This document shows, piece after piece, positions 26,419-36,716 of a stretch of DNA of 64,000 bases; positions within the stretch are counted from its first letter, which is position 1, and each line of letters begins with the position of its first letter. Location: positions 1 to 64,000 of the forward strand of contig NZ_RJJX01000005.1 in assembly GCF_003996985.1 (NCBI RefSeq), in the 5' to 3' direction. This stretch comes from Ancylomarina longa. GTDB taxonomy: Bacteria > Bacteroidota > Bacteroidia > Bacteroidales > Marinifilaceae. The position numbers were made by a program, and so were the translations under genes. Under the pieces are notes generated by a model that saw only the letters and a program-made list of their open reading frames with translations, searched no databases and was not told the DNA's origin.

Positions 26419-28470
26419 TTACTTGATCATATCTACACTTCGTTTCACGAATTTGGCAAGCTCCTCCCCTTTCAACATATTGTTGGCAAGTAAAGCAAGA
26501 TCGATCAATTGTTTTACCAACTGATTATCCTTACCGAAGCCTTTCAACAGACCTTCTTTCTCAGCATTTACCTCGGTAATCTGCTTTTGAACTTCAGTCA
26601 TTTTATCCTTTTCTTCCTGAGGTACTTCATCTTCTTTTTTGTCTTTCTTCAAAGCTTCCAAAGCATCTCTCTCTCCGAATAATGGTTGCAATTTCGCTTT
26701 TACCTCAGTAAGCTTATCGCTTAATTTTGCATCCTTATCAGTTAGGATTGTTTCAATTAAAGCATGATCGGTGTTCACAACCAAATTATACGAATCCGGC
26801 ATTTCGCCATAGAATCCCATTCCCGCATTCATGGCTGCCATATCTTTCATTCGGCGCATAAATTCAGCCTGCGTAATCATCAATGGTTGCGTATTCTCGC
26901 CTAAAGACTCAAAAGTAACCATATAGTTCACACCTGTACTTGGCAATTGTGCATTGAAAACCGGAATCAAATCGGTTTTTTGCTCTTCTGATAATTTAGA
27001 TTCCTTTAGCTCCTCTTTTTGGATCAATTTATCTACAACATCAGAATCTACACGCACATACTTAGTAGTAGGTGTTTTCTGTTCCAAATGGTTAATCAAA
27101 TGATTATCCAACTGGCTATCCATAATCAAAACATCATAACCTTTTGCCTTTGCTGCCTCAATATAAGTAAATTGTGCATCGGCATCGGTAGCATATAAAT
27201 TAATGATATTCTTATCCTTATCGGTTTGATTTTCTTTTACAATAGCTTCGTATTCTTCTAAAGTGAAATACTTAGCATCGGTATTTTTTACAAGCATGAA
27301 TTTCTTGGCACGATCGTAGAATTTCTCCTCTGTCAAGATTCCATATTGTACAAAAAGACGTAGATCATCCCATTTCTCCTCAAAATCCTTACGATCTTTC
27401 TTAAAAATATCATTCAAGCTATCAGCAACTTTCTTGGTGATATGGTTCGAGATTTTCTTCACATTTCCATCACTTTGCAAGTACGAACGGGATACGTTCA
27501 ATGGAATATCCGGAGAATCGATCACTCCATGAAGAAGCGTTAAAAATTCAGGCACGATACCTTCAACCGAATCGGTAACAAATACCTGGTTGCAATACAA
27601 CTGAATCTTGTTTTTCTGTATTTCAACGCTATTCTTAATTTTTGGGAAATAAAGAATACCTGTTAAATTAAACGGATAATCCACATTCAAATGAATATGA
27701 AATAAAGGATCCTCGCCCGCAGGATAAAGCTGACGATAGAAACTACTGTAATCCTCTTCTTTTAAATCCAATGGTTTCTTGGTCCATGCAGGATTTGTAT
27801 CGTTGATGATATTGTCTTCATCAGTTTCTTCCTGCTTTCCATCTTTCCATTCTGTTTTCTTACCAAAAGTAATTTCGATAGGAAGAAACTTACAGTACTT
27901 ATTCAACAATTCCTGAATCCGGCTCTGCTCTAAAAAGTCTTTCTCATCCTCCGAGATATGCATCACAATATCGGTTCCCCGATCTGCTTTCTCTACTTTT
28001 TCTAATGTGTATTCCGGATTTCCCTCGCAGCTCCATTTTACAGCTTCGGCACCTTCTTTATGCGAAAGGGTTACAATATCCACCTTGTCGGATACCATAA
28101 ATGAAGAATAAAAACCCAATCCGAAATGACCAATAATAGCATTGGCCTGATCTTTATATTTATCTAAAAACTCTTCTGCACCAGAGAAAGCAATCTGATT
28201 GATATACTTTTCAATTTCCTCCTGAGTCATACCAATACCTCTATCGGAAATAGTTAAAGTTTTAGCTTCGGAATCGATACTAACACGAACAGATAAATCT
28301 CCTAGTTCTCCTTTATATTCACCAGTTGAAGCTAGTGTTTTCAGTTTTTGAGAAGCATCTACTGCATTCGAAACAATCTCACGTAAAAAGATATCGTGAT
28401 CTGAATACAAAAATTTCTTAATGATTGGAAACAGATCGTGGCTGGTTACACCAATTTTTCCTGTTGACAT
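26419..28470 (-). CDS. htpG: Hsp90-family chaperone HtpG
   Basis: ATP-dependent cytoplasmic chaperone of 683 residues. The N-terminal GHKL ATPase domain shows SNAVDAS, DRGIGMT and IGHFGLGFYSSFMV. The middle domain carries FPKIKNSVEIQKNKI and the SRSYLQSD segment with the catalytic Arg region. The C-terminal dimerisation domain ends without a eukaryotic MEEVD tail. A Glu/Lys-rich stretch (about 590-640) is longer than in E. coli HtpG. Single gene with its own terminator. Confidence 0.97.
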   Translation of the reverse strand: MSTGKIGVTSHDLFPIIKKFLYSDHDIFLREIVSNAVDASQKLKTLASTGEYKGELGDLSVRVSIDSEAKTLTISDRGIGMTQEEIEKYINQIAFSGAEEFLDKYKDQANAIIGHFGLGFYSSFMVSDKVDIVTLSHKEGAEAVKWSCEGNPEYTLEKVEKADRGTDIVMHISEDEKDFLEQSRIQELLNKYCKFLPIEITFGKKTEWKDGKQEETDEDNIINDTNPAWTKKPLDLKEEDYSSFYRQLYPAGEDPLFHIHLNVDYPFNLTGILYFPKIKNSVEIQKNKIQLYCNQVFVTDSVEGIVPEFLTLLHGVIDSPDIPLNVSRSYLQSDGNVKKISNHITKKVADSLNDIFKKDRKDFEEKWDDLRLFVQYGILTEEKFYDRAKKFMLVKNTDAKYFTLEEYEAIVKENQTDKDKNIINLYATDADAQFTYIEAAKAKGYDVLIMDSQLDNHLINHLEQKTPTTKYVRVDSDVVDKLIQKEELKESKLSEEQKTDLIPVFNAQLPSTGVNYMVTFESLGENTQPLMITQAEFMRRMKDMAAMNAGMGFYGEMPDSYNLVVNTDHALIETILTDKDAKLSDKLTEVKAKLQPLFGERDALEALKKDKKEDEVPQEEKDKMTEVQKQITEVNAEKEGLLKGFGKDNQLVKQLIDLALLANNMLKGEELAKFVKRSVDMIK

Positions 28471-28741
28471 ACTTATATTGTTTTAAATTTTGAATTACAT
28501 TTTATCGGAAGGCTAATAGTCAAAGCTTGTGCCAATAGGTGATTCCTGTCAATAAGACAGGAAATGTGAAATAAATTCATGGTAATGTCAGCTTTTCCTC
28601 ATACAACCGGCGAAAACACCTCTTTTGGGCTTTAATCTACTGTTTCATCTAAAAACTTAACAGTAATAATCCTATTCCTTTGCTTCCCTCGCTCAAATCA
28701 TTAATTTTAGAACCCTTAAAAATAATCAAAGTCAAAACCTT

Positions 28742-29539
28742 ATGTCAGAAAAATCACTCACCGCAATCTCCATTAAAAATTTGGAAAATAGTTACACCAA
28801 TGGCAACATCCCCAATAAAGTACTGAAGGGAATTAATTTGGAAATTCAACCAGGACAAATTATCGGATACATTGGTCCAAACGGCGCCGGAAAATCAACT
28901 ACGGTTAAAATATTATGCGGACTACTATCCGATTTCGATGGAGACATTAATATTCTGGGATACGATTTAAGAACACAATCCTTGGAAATAAAAAAGCGTA
29001 TTGGATACATTCCCGAAAATGCCGCTTTATACGATACGCTTACCCCCAGAGAATATCTTCAATTTGTAGGCGAGCTACACGCTATGGATGCTGAGGATAT
29101 CAATTTGAAAATAGAAAAGTTACTGGACTTGTTCGAAATGAAAGCTCACGCTGATGAACGCTTAAACTCCTTTTCAAAGGGAATGCGACAGAAAATACTA
29201 ATCATATCCGGATTAATCCACAACCCCGATATTATATTTATGGATGAGCCCTTGTCTGGCCTTGATGCCAACTCAGTTATCATTATAAAAGAGATTCTCA
29301 CCCAATTGGCAAGAGAGGGTAAAACCATATTCTACAGTTCGCATATTATGGATGTGGTAGAAAAAATATCCGACCGGATTATTCTTATCGACGATGGAAG
29401 AATTATTGCCGATGGTAGTTTTGAGGATTTAAATGCCAAAGCTCATTCCGGATCGTTGGAGAATATTTTTACCGAGCTAACCGGTACTTCGGGACATAGT
29501 GAAAAAGCAGAGGAAATTATTAATGTATTTGAGAACTAA
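28742..29539 (+). CDS. ABC transporter ATP-binding protein
   Basis: A 265-residue ABC ATPase. Walker A is GPNGAGKST at about 46-54, the Q-loop is YIPENAALYDTLT, the signature is SFSKGMRQK (a variant in place of LSGGQ), Walker B is IIFMDEP and the switch is SSHIMD. It is of the type that pairs with multi-helix export permeases. The next gene starts 3 bp after its stop and encodes the membrane subunit, so the two form one transporter in the inner membrane. The transported substrate cannot be read from the sequence. Confidence 0.92.
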   Translation: MSEKSLTAISIKNLENSYTNGNIPNKVLKGINLEIQPGQIIGYIGPNGAGKSTTVKILCGLLSDFDGDINILGYDLRTQSLEIKKRIGYIPENAALYDTLTPREYLQFVGELHAMDAEDINLKIEKLLDLFEMKAHADERLNSFSKGMRQKILIISGLIHNPDIIFMDEPLSGLDANSVIIIKEILTQLAREGKTIFYSSHIMDVVEKISDRIILIDDGRIIADGSFEDLNAKAHSGSLENIFTELTGTSGHSEKAEEIINVFEN

Positions 29540-29542
29540 GCA

Positions 29543-31195
29543 ATGGTGAAATTTATACTAATCTGTTTGCTTCCTTTTAAAGGAATTATTCGAACTATGG
29601 GAGTTGATTTTGACCAACTGCGCTCTATTTTAAGGATAAAATTAACGATGGATAACAGGAGGAGTCTATCCCTGTCTCAGAAAAAAAAAGAATCCGGAAA
29701 CCAACTACTTTTACAAGCTTTTGTTTATGCTGTGGTAGGTATGCTAATGGGAATTAGCCTCAGCTCCATTAAATCTCCATTGGTTAGCTATACGGTATTC
29801 TTTGCATTTATCATGATAATGATAGCCATGCTGATGATTTCAGAGTTTACCAATGTGTTAATTGATACGCGCGACAATCATATTTTAATGCCGCGACCTG
29901 TCAACAGCAGAACCATAGTGATGGCTAAGATTCTGCATATCGCTTTCTACATTACGCACATGAGTCTTTCGCTCTCCATATTCTACATTATAAATACCAT
30001 TATAAATCACGGCATTTTTGCAACTCTCCTCCTATTAATCTTAATCGTGTTAGCTTCTTTATTTACCTTATTTCTGACCAATATTTTCTATTTGGGATTG
30101 ATGAATGTGGTTAGCGGACAGAAGTTAAAGGACATCATCGTGTATTTTCAGATTGCTATGGCTATTCTATTTATGGGTGCGTATCAGTTGCTGCCCAGAA
30201 TGATGGATTTTATAAATATTGCTGAGATTAAGATGAATATTCATTGGTGGTCGTATCTGATACCACCGGTATGGCTGAGTGGTACAATGGATGGCTTTAT
30301 TAATGGTATTTACGATTGGTCGCATCTGCTATTCCTTATTTTAGGAATCCTTGTTCCGATACTTAGTCTGTTTTTCGTAATTAAGGTTTTGGCTCCCAGG
30401 TTCAACATAGCACTCGCACAATTGGATGTTGCCGGCAGCAAAAAACAAAAAGTAAGCTCCAATGGCAAGGAAAAGCATAAGATAATGGTTTTTTTCAGTA
30501 GGCTTTGTGCACAAACAAAAGAAGAAGCAACTGCATTTAAAATGATTTGGCTAATGAGCGGACGCGAACGCAAATACAAACAAACCGTGTATCCGGCCTT
30601 TGGTTATATTCTTATATTTGGCCTTTTAATTCTATTCAATAGCAAAAAAAGCTTCAATTTAGAAACACTTGTTGCAAGTAAAAAATACCTTTTTCTTATT
30701 TACCTGCCACTCTTTGTCACTTTTAACCTTACGCAACAATTGGCATTCAGCGATCAACCAAAATCCAGTTGGTTTTACAGATCACTACCACTTAGCAATC
30801 CCGGTCAAATATTATTGGGTGCATTTAAATCAGTAATTGTAAAATACTTCCTGCCAACCATTATCGTAATCAGTGGTGTTTGCTTATCTATTTGGGGTAT
30901 CAACTTACTGGATGATATTATATTTGGATCGCTCTCGATAATCCTAATTACATCGCTTATATTTTCCTGGCAAAATCCTCAACTACCTTTTTCCACAGAA
31001 AGAAATACGCAGGATACAGGAGGAAATTTTGTAAAAGGAATTTTACTAATGCTTTCGGGAGCTGTGCTTGGAGGAATACATTACGGATTAAGTTTTGTGC
31101 CCTACAGTGTACTTATCGCAATTCCTATTGCCATCATCCTCGTATTTCTCAACTTCAGAAAGCTTCGGAAAGTAGCGTGGAATAAAATAAATTGA
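29543..31195 (+). CDS. ABC transporter permease subunit
   Basis: A 550-residue integral membrane protein with about 10-12 predicted membrane helices in two groups (about residues 60-290 and 350-535), separated by a cytoplasmic loop rich in Lys (about 300-345). It follows the ATPase gene by 3 bp, so they are translationally coupled. The layout recalls ABC-2 type exporters. The first 50 residues include a soluble-looking lead, so a later start is possible. Substrate unknown. Nothing in 28471-28741 before the operon is recognisable beyond AT-rich DNA. Confidence 0.82.
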   Translation: MVKFILICLLPFKGIIRTMGVDFDQLRSILRIKLTMDNRRSLSLSQKKKESGNQLLLQAFVYAVVGMLMGISLSSIKSPLVSYTVFFAFIMIMIAMLMISEFTNVLIDTRDNHILMPRPVNSRTIVMAKILHIAFYITHMSLSLSIFYIINTIINHGIFATLLLLILIVLASLFTLFLTNIFYLGLMNVVSGQKLKDIIVYFQIAMAILFMGAYQLLPRMMDFINIAEIKMNIHWWSYLIPPVWLSGTMDGFINGIYDWSHLLFLILGILVPILSLFFVIKVLAPRFNIALAQLDVAGSKKQKVSSNGKEKHKIMVFFSRLCAQTKEEATAFKMIWLMSGRERKYKQTVYPAFGYILIFGLLILFNSKKSFNLETLVASKKYLFLIYLPLFVTFNLTQQLAFSDQPKSSWFYRSLPLSNPGQILLGAFKSVIVKYFLPTIIVISGVCLSIWGINLLDDIIFGSLSIILITSLIFSWQNPQLPFSTERNTQDTGGNFVKGILLMLSGAVLGGIHYGLSFVPYSVLIAIPIAIILVFLNFRKLRKVAWNKIN

Positions 31196-31389
31196 TTTTT
31201 TCATTACTGATGTCCGGTTAAATTGTGTTCTATTAAATTTCCTATCGTTCCTACGGTAATTATAGCTTTTGCCAGATATTGATATCTACCATGCTTCCAT
31301 CACTATAAGATTGATTTTATCTGACTAACAAATGAAGGAAACCTGACTGTATTGGAAAATCTGACCGATTTTATTTTGGATTTTACCTA

Positions 31390-31512
31390 CTCAGACCTGC
31401 GAGAGCATTTTGCCACGTGGATTTTGTCAACTCAGACCTTCGAGAGCGTTTTGCCACATGGATTTTGTCAACTCAGACCTTCGAGAGCATTTTGCCAACA
31501 GAATTTCCAACA
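31390..31512. repeat. Three tandem intergenic repeats of 41 bp
   Basis: Units begin at 31390, 31431 and 31472, each starting CTCAGACCT-CGAGAGC and continuing TTTTGCCAC-TGGATTTTG. Units 1 and 2 are almost identical; unit 3 diverges in its last 15 bases. The 41-bp period shifts reading frame at each unit, so the two short open frames across the array are unlikely to be genes. The remainder of 31196-31785 shows no gene. Confidence 0.8.
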
Positions 31513-31785
31513 CTCAGGTTGTAAAAATAAAATTGCCAGCGAAAAATCAACCTGCCAAGCATAAAATGGCTTTTTTCAAACCTACTGAATATCATAAAAC
31601 CGAACAAGATTAGTAAAGAATGAATTAGGTATAGTAACAAAGAACTTTGTAGAAACCAAATTGAATAAATAACCAGTTGTGGCAGTAGGACAACAGAAGA
31701 GCAGGCCTCTGTTATAAAAAAAGGTTTACTTTTCTACAATAAACTGACCGATTTTCTTTTAGATAGTGCCATTCCTAATTTAAAA

Positions 31786-31814
31786 AAGAGCTTTTGCTGT
31801 TGGCAAAAGCTCTT
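31786..31814 (-). terminator. Terminator of the DPP III gene
   Basis: AAGAGCTTTTGC (31786-31797) pairs with GCAAAAGCTCTT (31803-31814), loop TGTTG. On the minus strand a T-rich stretch follows. Confidence 0.85.
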
Positions 31815-31828
31815 CGAAGTCTCTTCTT

Positions 31829-33784
31829 TTAATTTACATGTGGTAGAAAAGAATATTTCTCTCCATATTCCAACATTTGGCTTGTAAAATCATCGGGATA
31901 ATAAATTTCCACCTCCACAATTTTATCTCCATCCCAAACAGGTCGGTAATCCGGGTTAATAAATCCGGCATAAGGAGCCAGATTTAGTTTTTTAAATCGA
32001 GTCAAAACTTCCTGATGTAATTCCACATCAACTTTTACACCGTAGTTTTCAACCAATGCTTTTCCGGCTTCCAAATCACCTTCCGATTTTATTCTTTGCA
32101 CTTCAGCCAATAATTGTCCAAAAAGTGCTCTCAGTTTTTCGTAATCCTTCACTACAAAAAAGCTTTTTCCATCTTTTGTAAGTTGCTCGATTACCCCTTC
32201 TCCTTTTTCAAACACCCATTTTGCAATCAGCTGACGGTTTCGCATATGCGATTCCTCAATATCTTTTCCCGATTCTATTCTGGTTAACTGGGTAATTAAT
32301 CCATTGCGGATGTAGCCATCGTATTCGGCCTTTGCCACTTCCAAACTGGGCATTAATCCCAATTCCACCATTTTAGGATCCATCATATAGTAGAGTGCGA
32401 ACAAGTCGGCTCGGGCTTCTTCCAAGGTAGAATGATAATTTTTTAGTGCATCCATTCCTACTCCAGGCAACAATTGTCCCGATCCATGACCCAGGCATTC
32501 ATGTAAATCAGTATGCAGATTTCCACCCAAATAACCATGCTCTTTGGCTCTTGCGATTTCCGCTTCGCTATACGCAAATTCCTCTACCATTCCACTCTTT
32601 AGCGAAGATTGGTAGTAGGCAAGGGTAATATTATCAATGGTTACCGACTTGCTTCCGTGTTCTTTGCGAATCCATTCGGCATTGGGAAGATTTACTCCAA
32701 TTGGCGTTGCGGGATGACAATCACCACCAAGCATGGCAACAGTTATTACCTTAGCACTAACGCCTTTCACCTCTTTTTTCTTAAATCTATCATCAACGGG
32801 CGAATGATCTTCAAACCATTGGGCATTATTTGAAATAATTTCGGTTCGTTTAGTGGCCTCAACATCTTTGAAATTTACCACCGATTCCCAACTTCCCTTA
32901 ATAGCCAACGCATCGCCATACACTTCAATAAATCCATTCACCACATCTACATGCGCATCCAAATCTTTCACCCAAAGAATAGAATAAGTATCAAAAATGT
33001 GCAGATCTCCAGTCTTGTAAAAGGCCACCAATTGAATCAAAGATTCTTTTTGCAAATCACTATCGGTAACAGGAATCGCCTTTCCCAACCAAAATATAAT
33101 TTGTTCGATGGCTTCGGAATACATTCCGCCAAGCTTCCATACCTTCTCTACCAACTGATTGTTTTCTTTAATCAGTTTAGAATTTAAACCAGCAGATATA
33201 GGTCTTTCCTGATCTCCCTTGTCGAAAGTTGCATAATAGTCTTCTACTTCTTGCTGATTCACCCCTTCGTAATAATTGTTCGCCGAGTCTTGAATTAAAT
33301 CCAAATCAGGATTTAGAACTACCCTTTTGGATGCAATTGATGCATCAAATATTACTGGCACCAAAGTATTCATCAAATCCAACACCTGCTCTCCTTCGGT
33401 AAGAGGCAATAACTCATGATTCGTATTTGCCAATAGTTCCCCAAAATATTCTTCCGAAAATTCAGGTAAAAACTTATCCATCGAATAATGGTGATGAATT
33501 CCGTTCGAAAACCAAACTCTTTTGGCATAAACTATAAATTGCTGAAAATCTTCACAATCCCTATCACCATCATACGATTTTACAATAGCTTCCAAACTTC
33601 GTCTGATTCGCAAATTATATTTGTTATTCTGATCGAAGAGAATATCCCGACCGCAGCGTGCTGCCTCGGCTAAATAATAGATCAATTCCTTTTGCCGTAA
33701 GGATAATTTCTCAAAGCCAGGAACCTGGTATCTTAATATTTTTATATCCGCAAATTGTTCGGTTTGATATTTAAATTCTTCCAT
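31829..33784 (-). CDS. Dipeptidyl peptidase III (M49 metallopeptidase)
   Basis: Zinc exopeptidase of 651 residues that removes dipeptides from peptide N-termini. The M49 hallmark HECLGH is at 428-433, with the third zinc-ligand motif EEARAD at 455-460. Other conserved-looking stretches are GGDCHPATPIGVNLPNAEWIR (shown in part) and LTRIESGKDIEESHMRN. There is no signal peptide, so it should act in the cytoplasm on imported or turnover peptides. Length is typical for bacterial members. The next gene downstream in transcription ends at a terminator, so this is the last gene of a possible three-gene unit with the two genes upstream of it. Confidence 0.9.
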   Translation of the reverse strand: MEEFKYQTEQFADIKILRYQVPGFEKLSLRQKELIYYLAEAARCGRDILFDQNNKYNLRIRRSLEAIVKSYDGDRDCEDFQQFIVYAKRVWFSNGIHHHYSMDKFLPEFSEEYFGELLANTNHELLPLTEGEQVLDLMNTLVPVIFDASIASKRVVLNPDLDLIQDSANNYYEGVNQQEVEDYYATFDKGDQERPISAGLNSKLIKENNQLVEKVWKLGGMYSEAIEQIIFWLGKAIPVTDSDLQKESLIQLVAFYKTGDLHIFDTYSILWVKDLDAHVDVVNGFIEVYGDALAIKGSWESVVNFKDVEATKRTEIISNNAQWFEDHSPVDDRFKKKEVKGVSAKVITVAMLGGDCHPATPIGVNLPNAEWIRKEHGSKSVTIDNITLAYYQSSLKSGMVEEFAYSEAEIARAKEHGYLGGNLHTDLHECLGHGSGQLLPGVGMDALKNYHSTLEEARADLFALYYMMDPKMVELGLMPSLEVAKAEYDGYIRNGLITQLTRIESGKDIEESHMRNRQLIAKWVFEKGEGVIEQLTKDGKSFFVVKDYEKLRALFGQLLAEVQRIKSEGDLEAGKALVENYGVKVDVELHQEVLTRFKKLNLAPYAGFINPDYRPVWDGDKIVEVEIYYPDDFTSQMLEYGEKYSFLPHVN

Positions 33785-33792
33785 ATTGTTCT

Positions 33793-34602
33793 CTATTTAT
33801 TTCGTACATCTATATTTTCAACCAATCTCCAAAATCCATTCTTATACACTAAAGCATCATAAGACAAATCAGGTCCGTAATATTCAAATTGATTTTGGTA
33901 ATTGGGTGAGGAAGGTGCCAAATGATCGAATACAATTCTTTTTTCTTTTTCTTGATATTGAACGCTCATGCGAGCTTGTTTGGCATATTCAAAAACCACC
34001 CGGTTCAGCATTTTTCCTCTCCAGTAAATAATTGGTTTTCCAAATTGAGATTTTCCATTTTTATCGAAACTCAAAATTTCAATTATCTTTTTATTTGTGA
34101 TATAGTTATTACCATCCCATCCTAATAAAACGTATGCCTCTCCATCTTTTACACGAAAAGGAATCACCTTATAGTACAAAGCTCCCATCCAATTGATAGC
34201 GATCTGTTGACTTTCCATACCATGATCAATACAACTATCTGTCCAAACTTCAACTTGCAATTTCCCTCTTTTTTGTAACTGAATCAAACCGTAATACCGA
34301 TAGGTTCCATCAGCTAGGACACAATTCCAATTGTATATTCGAAAGGCCTGATCTGGTGAAAAAAGCTTTCCCATCCTATTAAGACTACTAAAAGGATAGT
34401 CAAAACTTTTTGGCTGAAGTAGAATATTTTTTAAAGTTTCCTGAATATTATAGCAAATACTCAACTTTAAGGAATCCGCATCTGCTTGAAGTAAATTTTC
34501 AAAATCTTGATAAATTTCATTTTCAGCTTTACTTAAATTTTCTTGAGCAAATACAGGAGTGTAGTTCCAAACAATCAGAAAAGCAATTATCCAATTTTTC
34601 AT
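33793..34602 (-). CDS. Exported protein of unknown function
   Basis: A 269-residue protein with a signal peptide (residues 1 to about 19, ending VFAQ), so probably periplasmic. It is rich in Tyr, Trp and Asn, with short segments such as NWMGALYYKVIPF, YVLLGWDGNN and GKPIIYWRGKM that suggest a beta-rich fold. I recognise it only as a Bacteroidota-type hypothetical protein. It overlaps the upstream aminotransferase gene by 4 bp and ends 8 bp before the DPP III gene, so the three are likely co-transcribed. Confidence 0.65.
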   Translation of the reverse strand: MKNWIIAFLIVWNYTPVFAQENLSKAENEIYQDFENLLQADADSLKLSICYNIQETLKNILLQPKSFDYPFSSLNRMGKLFSPDQAFRIYNWNCVLADGTYRYYGLIQLQKRGKLQVEVWTDSCIDHGMESQQIAINWMGALYYKVIPFRVKDGEAYVLLGWDGNNYITNKKIIEILSFDKNGKSQFGKPIIYWRGKMLNRVVFEYAKQARMSVQYQEKEKRIVFDHLAPSSPNYQNQFEYYGPDLSYDALVYKNGFWRLVENIDVRNK

Positions 34603-35798
34603 GTTCTCTTCATAACATTATCCATTGCTTGTATTAGCAACTCTGAAGCATGATGAATTTCCTCATCGGTAATATTCAAAGGTGGTGCAATACGATAAGC
34701 TCCCGGATAAAAAAGAAAGGGATCCATAACCACTCCCAATTCAAAGCCTTCTTTCATAATTTCAATCATTATCTCCTGAGTCTCAACTTCCACTGCTATA
34801 AACAAACCCAATTGACGAAATCCTTTTACTAATGGGTGATCTTTCAATAAGGTAACAAAGAGCTCCCCTTTTCGCTGCACATCAGCTACAATATTCTCCT
34901 CCAGTAAAACTTCCAAAGAAGCCTTTGCCGCAGCACAACACACTGGATGCCCTCCGAATGTAGTAATATGCCCTAACATAGGTTTATTCTTAAAAGAATC
35001 CAATATTTTCTTATCAGAGATAAAGGCACCTATAGGCATTCCTCCCCCCATAGCTTTCGCAAGGCAAAGAATATCTGGTACTACATCAAAATGCTCAAAG
35101 GCGAATAACTTACCTGTTCTTCCAAAACCCATTTGAACCTCATCGAATATCAACAAAGCACCCTTTTCTGTACATCTTGCACGAAGAGTTTGGATAAATT
35201 CTTTAGATGGAATAATCATTCCACCTTCTGACTGAATCGGTTCCAAAATAACACAAGCAGTTTTATCGGATATTTGCTCTAAATCTGCAACATTCCCAAA
35301 TTCGAGGAATCTAATATCAGGTAATAATGGTCGGTAGGCATTTTTCATCTCCTCATCTCCCAAAACACTTAAAGCTCCGTGAGTACTACCATGATACGCA
35401 TTATTAAATGCGATGATTTCTGTTCTATCAGTATAGCGTTTTGCAACTTTTAGTGCACCTTCATTTGCCTCACTACCTGAATTAACAAAATAAACTGAAT
35501 TTAAACTTTCCGGAAGATTATCGGCTAATAGCTTAGCCAGCTTCACTTGTGGCGTTTCGATAAACTCACCATACACCATTAAGTGCATGTATTTATCAAC
35601 CTGATCTTTAACTGCCTGGCGAACACGAGGATGTCCATGCCCAAGATTACTAACAGAAACGCCCGAAACAAGATCCAAGTATGGTCTCCCGTTCGGGTCG
35701 TACATGTATATTCCTTCTGCTCTTTCTATTTCCAAACCTATTGGAAAATCAGAAGTTGTAGCTACGTGCTGTAAAAATAATTGTCTATTGGTTATCAT
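34599..35798 (-). CDS. Class III aminotransferase (acetylornithine/ornithine aminotransferase type)
   Basis: PLP-dependent enzyme of 399 residues. Family motifs are YLDLVSGVSVSNLGHGHP, NSGSEANEGALKVA, AYHGSTHGALS, EPIQSEGGMI, FDEVQMGFGRTGK, the PLP-lysine segment LAKAMGGGMPIG, and TTFGGHPVCCAAA. It resembles acetylornithine and ornithine aminotransferases, but no arg genes are adjacent, so the exact amino donor is open. The gene overlaps the next one by ATGA (34599-34602), which implies translational coupling. Confidence 0.88.
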   Translation of the reverse strand: MITNRQLFLQHVATTSDFPIGLEIERAEGIYMYDPNGRPYLDLVSGVSVSNLGHGHPRVRQAVKDQVDKYMHLMVYGEFIETPQVKLAKLLADNLPESLNSVYFVNSGSEANEGALKVAKRYTDRTEIIAFNNAYHGSTHGALSVLGDEEMKNAYRPLLPDIRFLEFGNVADLEQISDKTACVILEPIQSEGGMIIPSKEFIQTLRARCTEKGALLIFDEVQMGFGRTGKLFAFEHFDVVPDILCLAKAMGGGMPIGAFISDKKILDSFKNKPMLGHITTFGGHPVCCAAAKASLEVLLEENIVADVQRKGELFVTLLKDHPLVKGFRQLGLFIAVEVETQEIMIEIMKEGFELGVVMDPFLFYPGAYRIAPPLNITDEEIHHASELLIQAMDNVMKRT

Positions 35799-35852
35799 AT
35801 GCTGAATTTTTTACTGAATACAAAATTCACAAAAAATCCTGCCATTAAAAAA

Positions 35853-36560
35853 CTATCGTGTCATTAAATTAATATCCCCCATTAATTTATCACGATAAGA
35901 TTTACCTATAGGAATTGATTTAGAACCTGCTTCTGTATCAATTACCACCGAATTATCTTCAATAAGCTCAATTTTGCTGAGATTTACAATATAGGAACGA
36001 TGTATTCTGGAGAATCTTGCTGATGGCATTTTTTCTTCAATGGCCTTCATTGTAAAATGAATGGTATATTTTTCCTGATAAGTATTTACTACGACATAAT
36101 TTTCAAGTGCCTCAATCCATAAAATATCATGGTAATTCAATCGAACCAAAGAAGAATTGCTCTTAATAAATATCTCACTTTTATCCTGTACAAAAGCTTC
36201 ACTATTTTTGTAACGTTTATTTGCTTTACTCACCGCCTTAAAGAAACGACTATAACTAATTGGCTTTAACAAATAATCAGTTACATCATATTCAAAAGCT
36301 TCCAATGCATATTGTTCCTTGGATGATATTATAATAATTTGAGGGGGCGTACTAAGACTATTTAAAAACTCCATCCCGCTCATTTCAGGCATCTCAATAT
36401 CTAAAAAAATTAAATCAACAGGTTCGTTTTTTTTGATATTATTAATAGCATCGATGGCACTAGGATAAGATGCTCCTAAAGTCAGAAAATCAGTTCTTTC
36501 AATATAACTTTCCACAACTTTTCTAGAAAGTTTATCATCATCTATAACAACACAATTCAT
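35853..36560 (-). CDS. LytTR-family response regulator
   Basis: A 235-residue two-component response regulator. The receiver domain (1-120) has acidic residues in IDDDK, phospho-acceptor Asp54 in FLDIEMPEMSG, and the Lys in LLKPISYSRF. The LytTR DNA-binding domain follows (about 130-232, with IHRSYIVNLSKIELI). The usual partner, an LytS-type histidine kinase, is not next to it; the sensor must lie elsewhere. Target genes cannot be inferred here. Confidence 0.9.
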   Translation of the reverse strand: MNCVVIDDDKLSRKVVESYIERTDFLTLGASYPSAIDAINNIKKNEPVDLIFLDIEMPEMSGMEFLNSLSTPPQIIIISSKEQYALEAFEYDVTDYLLKPISYSRFFKAVSKANKRYKNSEAFVQDKSEIFIKSNSSLVRLNYHDILWIEALENYVVVNTYQEKYTIHFTMKAIEEKMPSARFSRIHRSYIVNLSKIELIEDNSVVIDTEAGSKSIPIGKSYRDKLMGDINLMTR

Positions 36561-36716
36561 ATATTGAGTATTAATTAGGTTCTATTAGAGAGAATAAATA
36601 TGATTTATCTACAGCAAGATACTTTTCATCAAAAATAAGAATCTTTTTACCATTTCCGAAATATTTAAGCGAAATATTCCCTGCCGTCATCTTTAACTAA
36701 ATAATACATTTGATTA

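Noticed and set aside
28742-31195. ABC transporter pair as part of an antibiotic-peptide export locus for the 45-aa peptide
   Set aside because: It is 17 kb away, lacks a peptidase domain and shows no linkage to the peptide gene.
31352-31613. Two overlapping 67-70 codon frames
   Set aside because: Both run through the 41-bp tandem repeats, whose period is not a multiple of three, so the same DNA is read in shifting frames; no conserved protein features.
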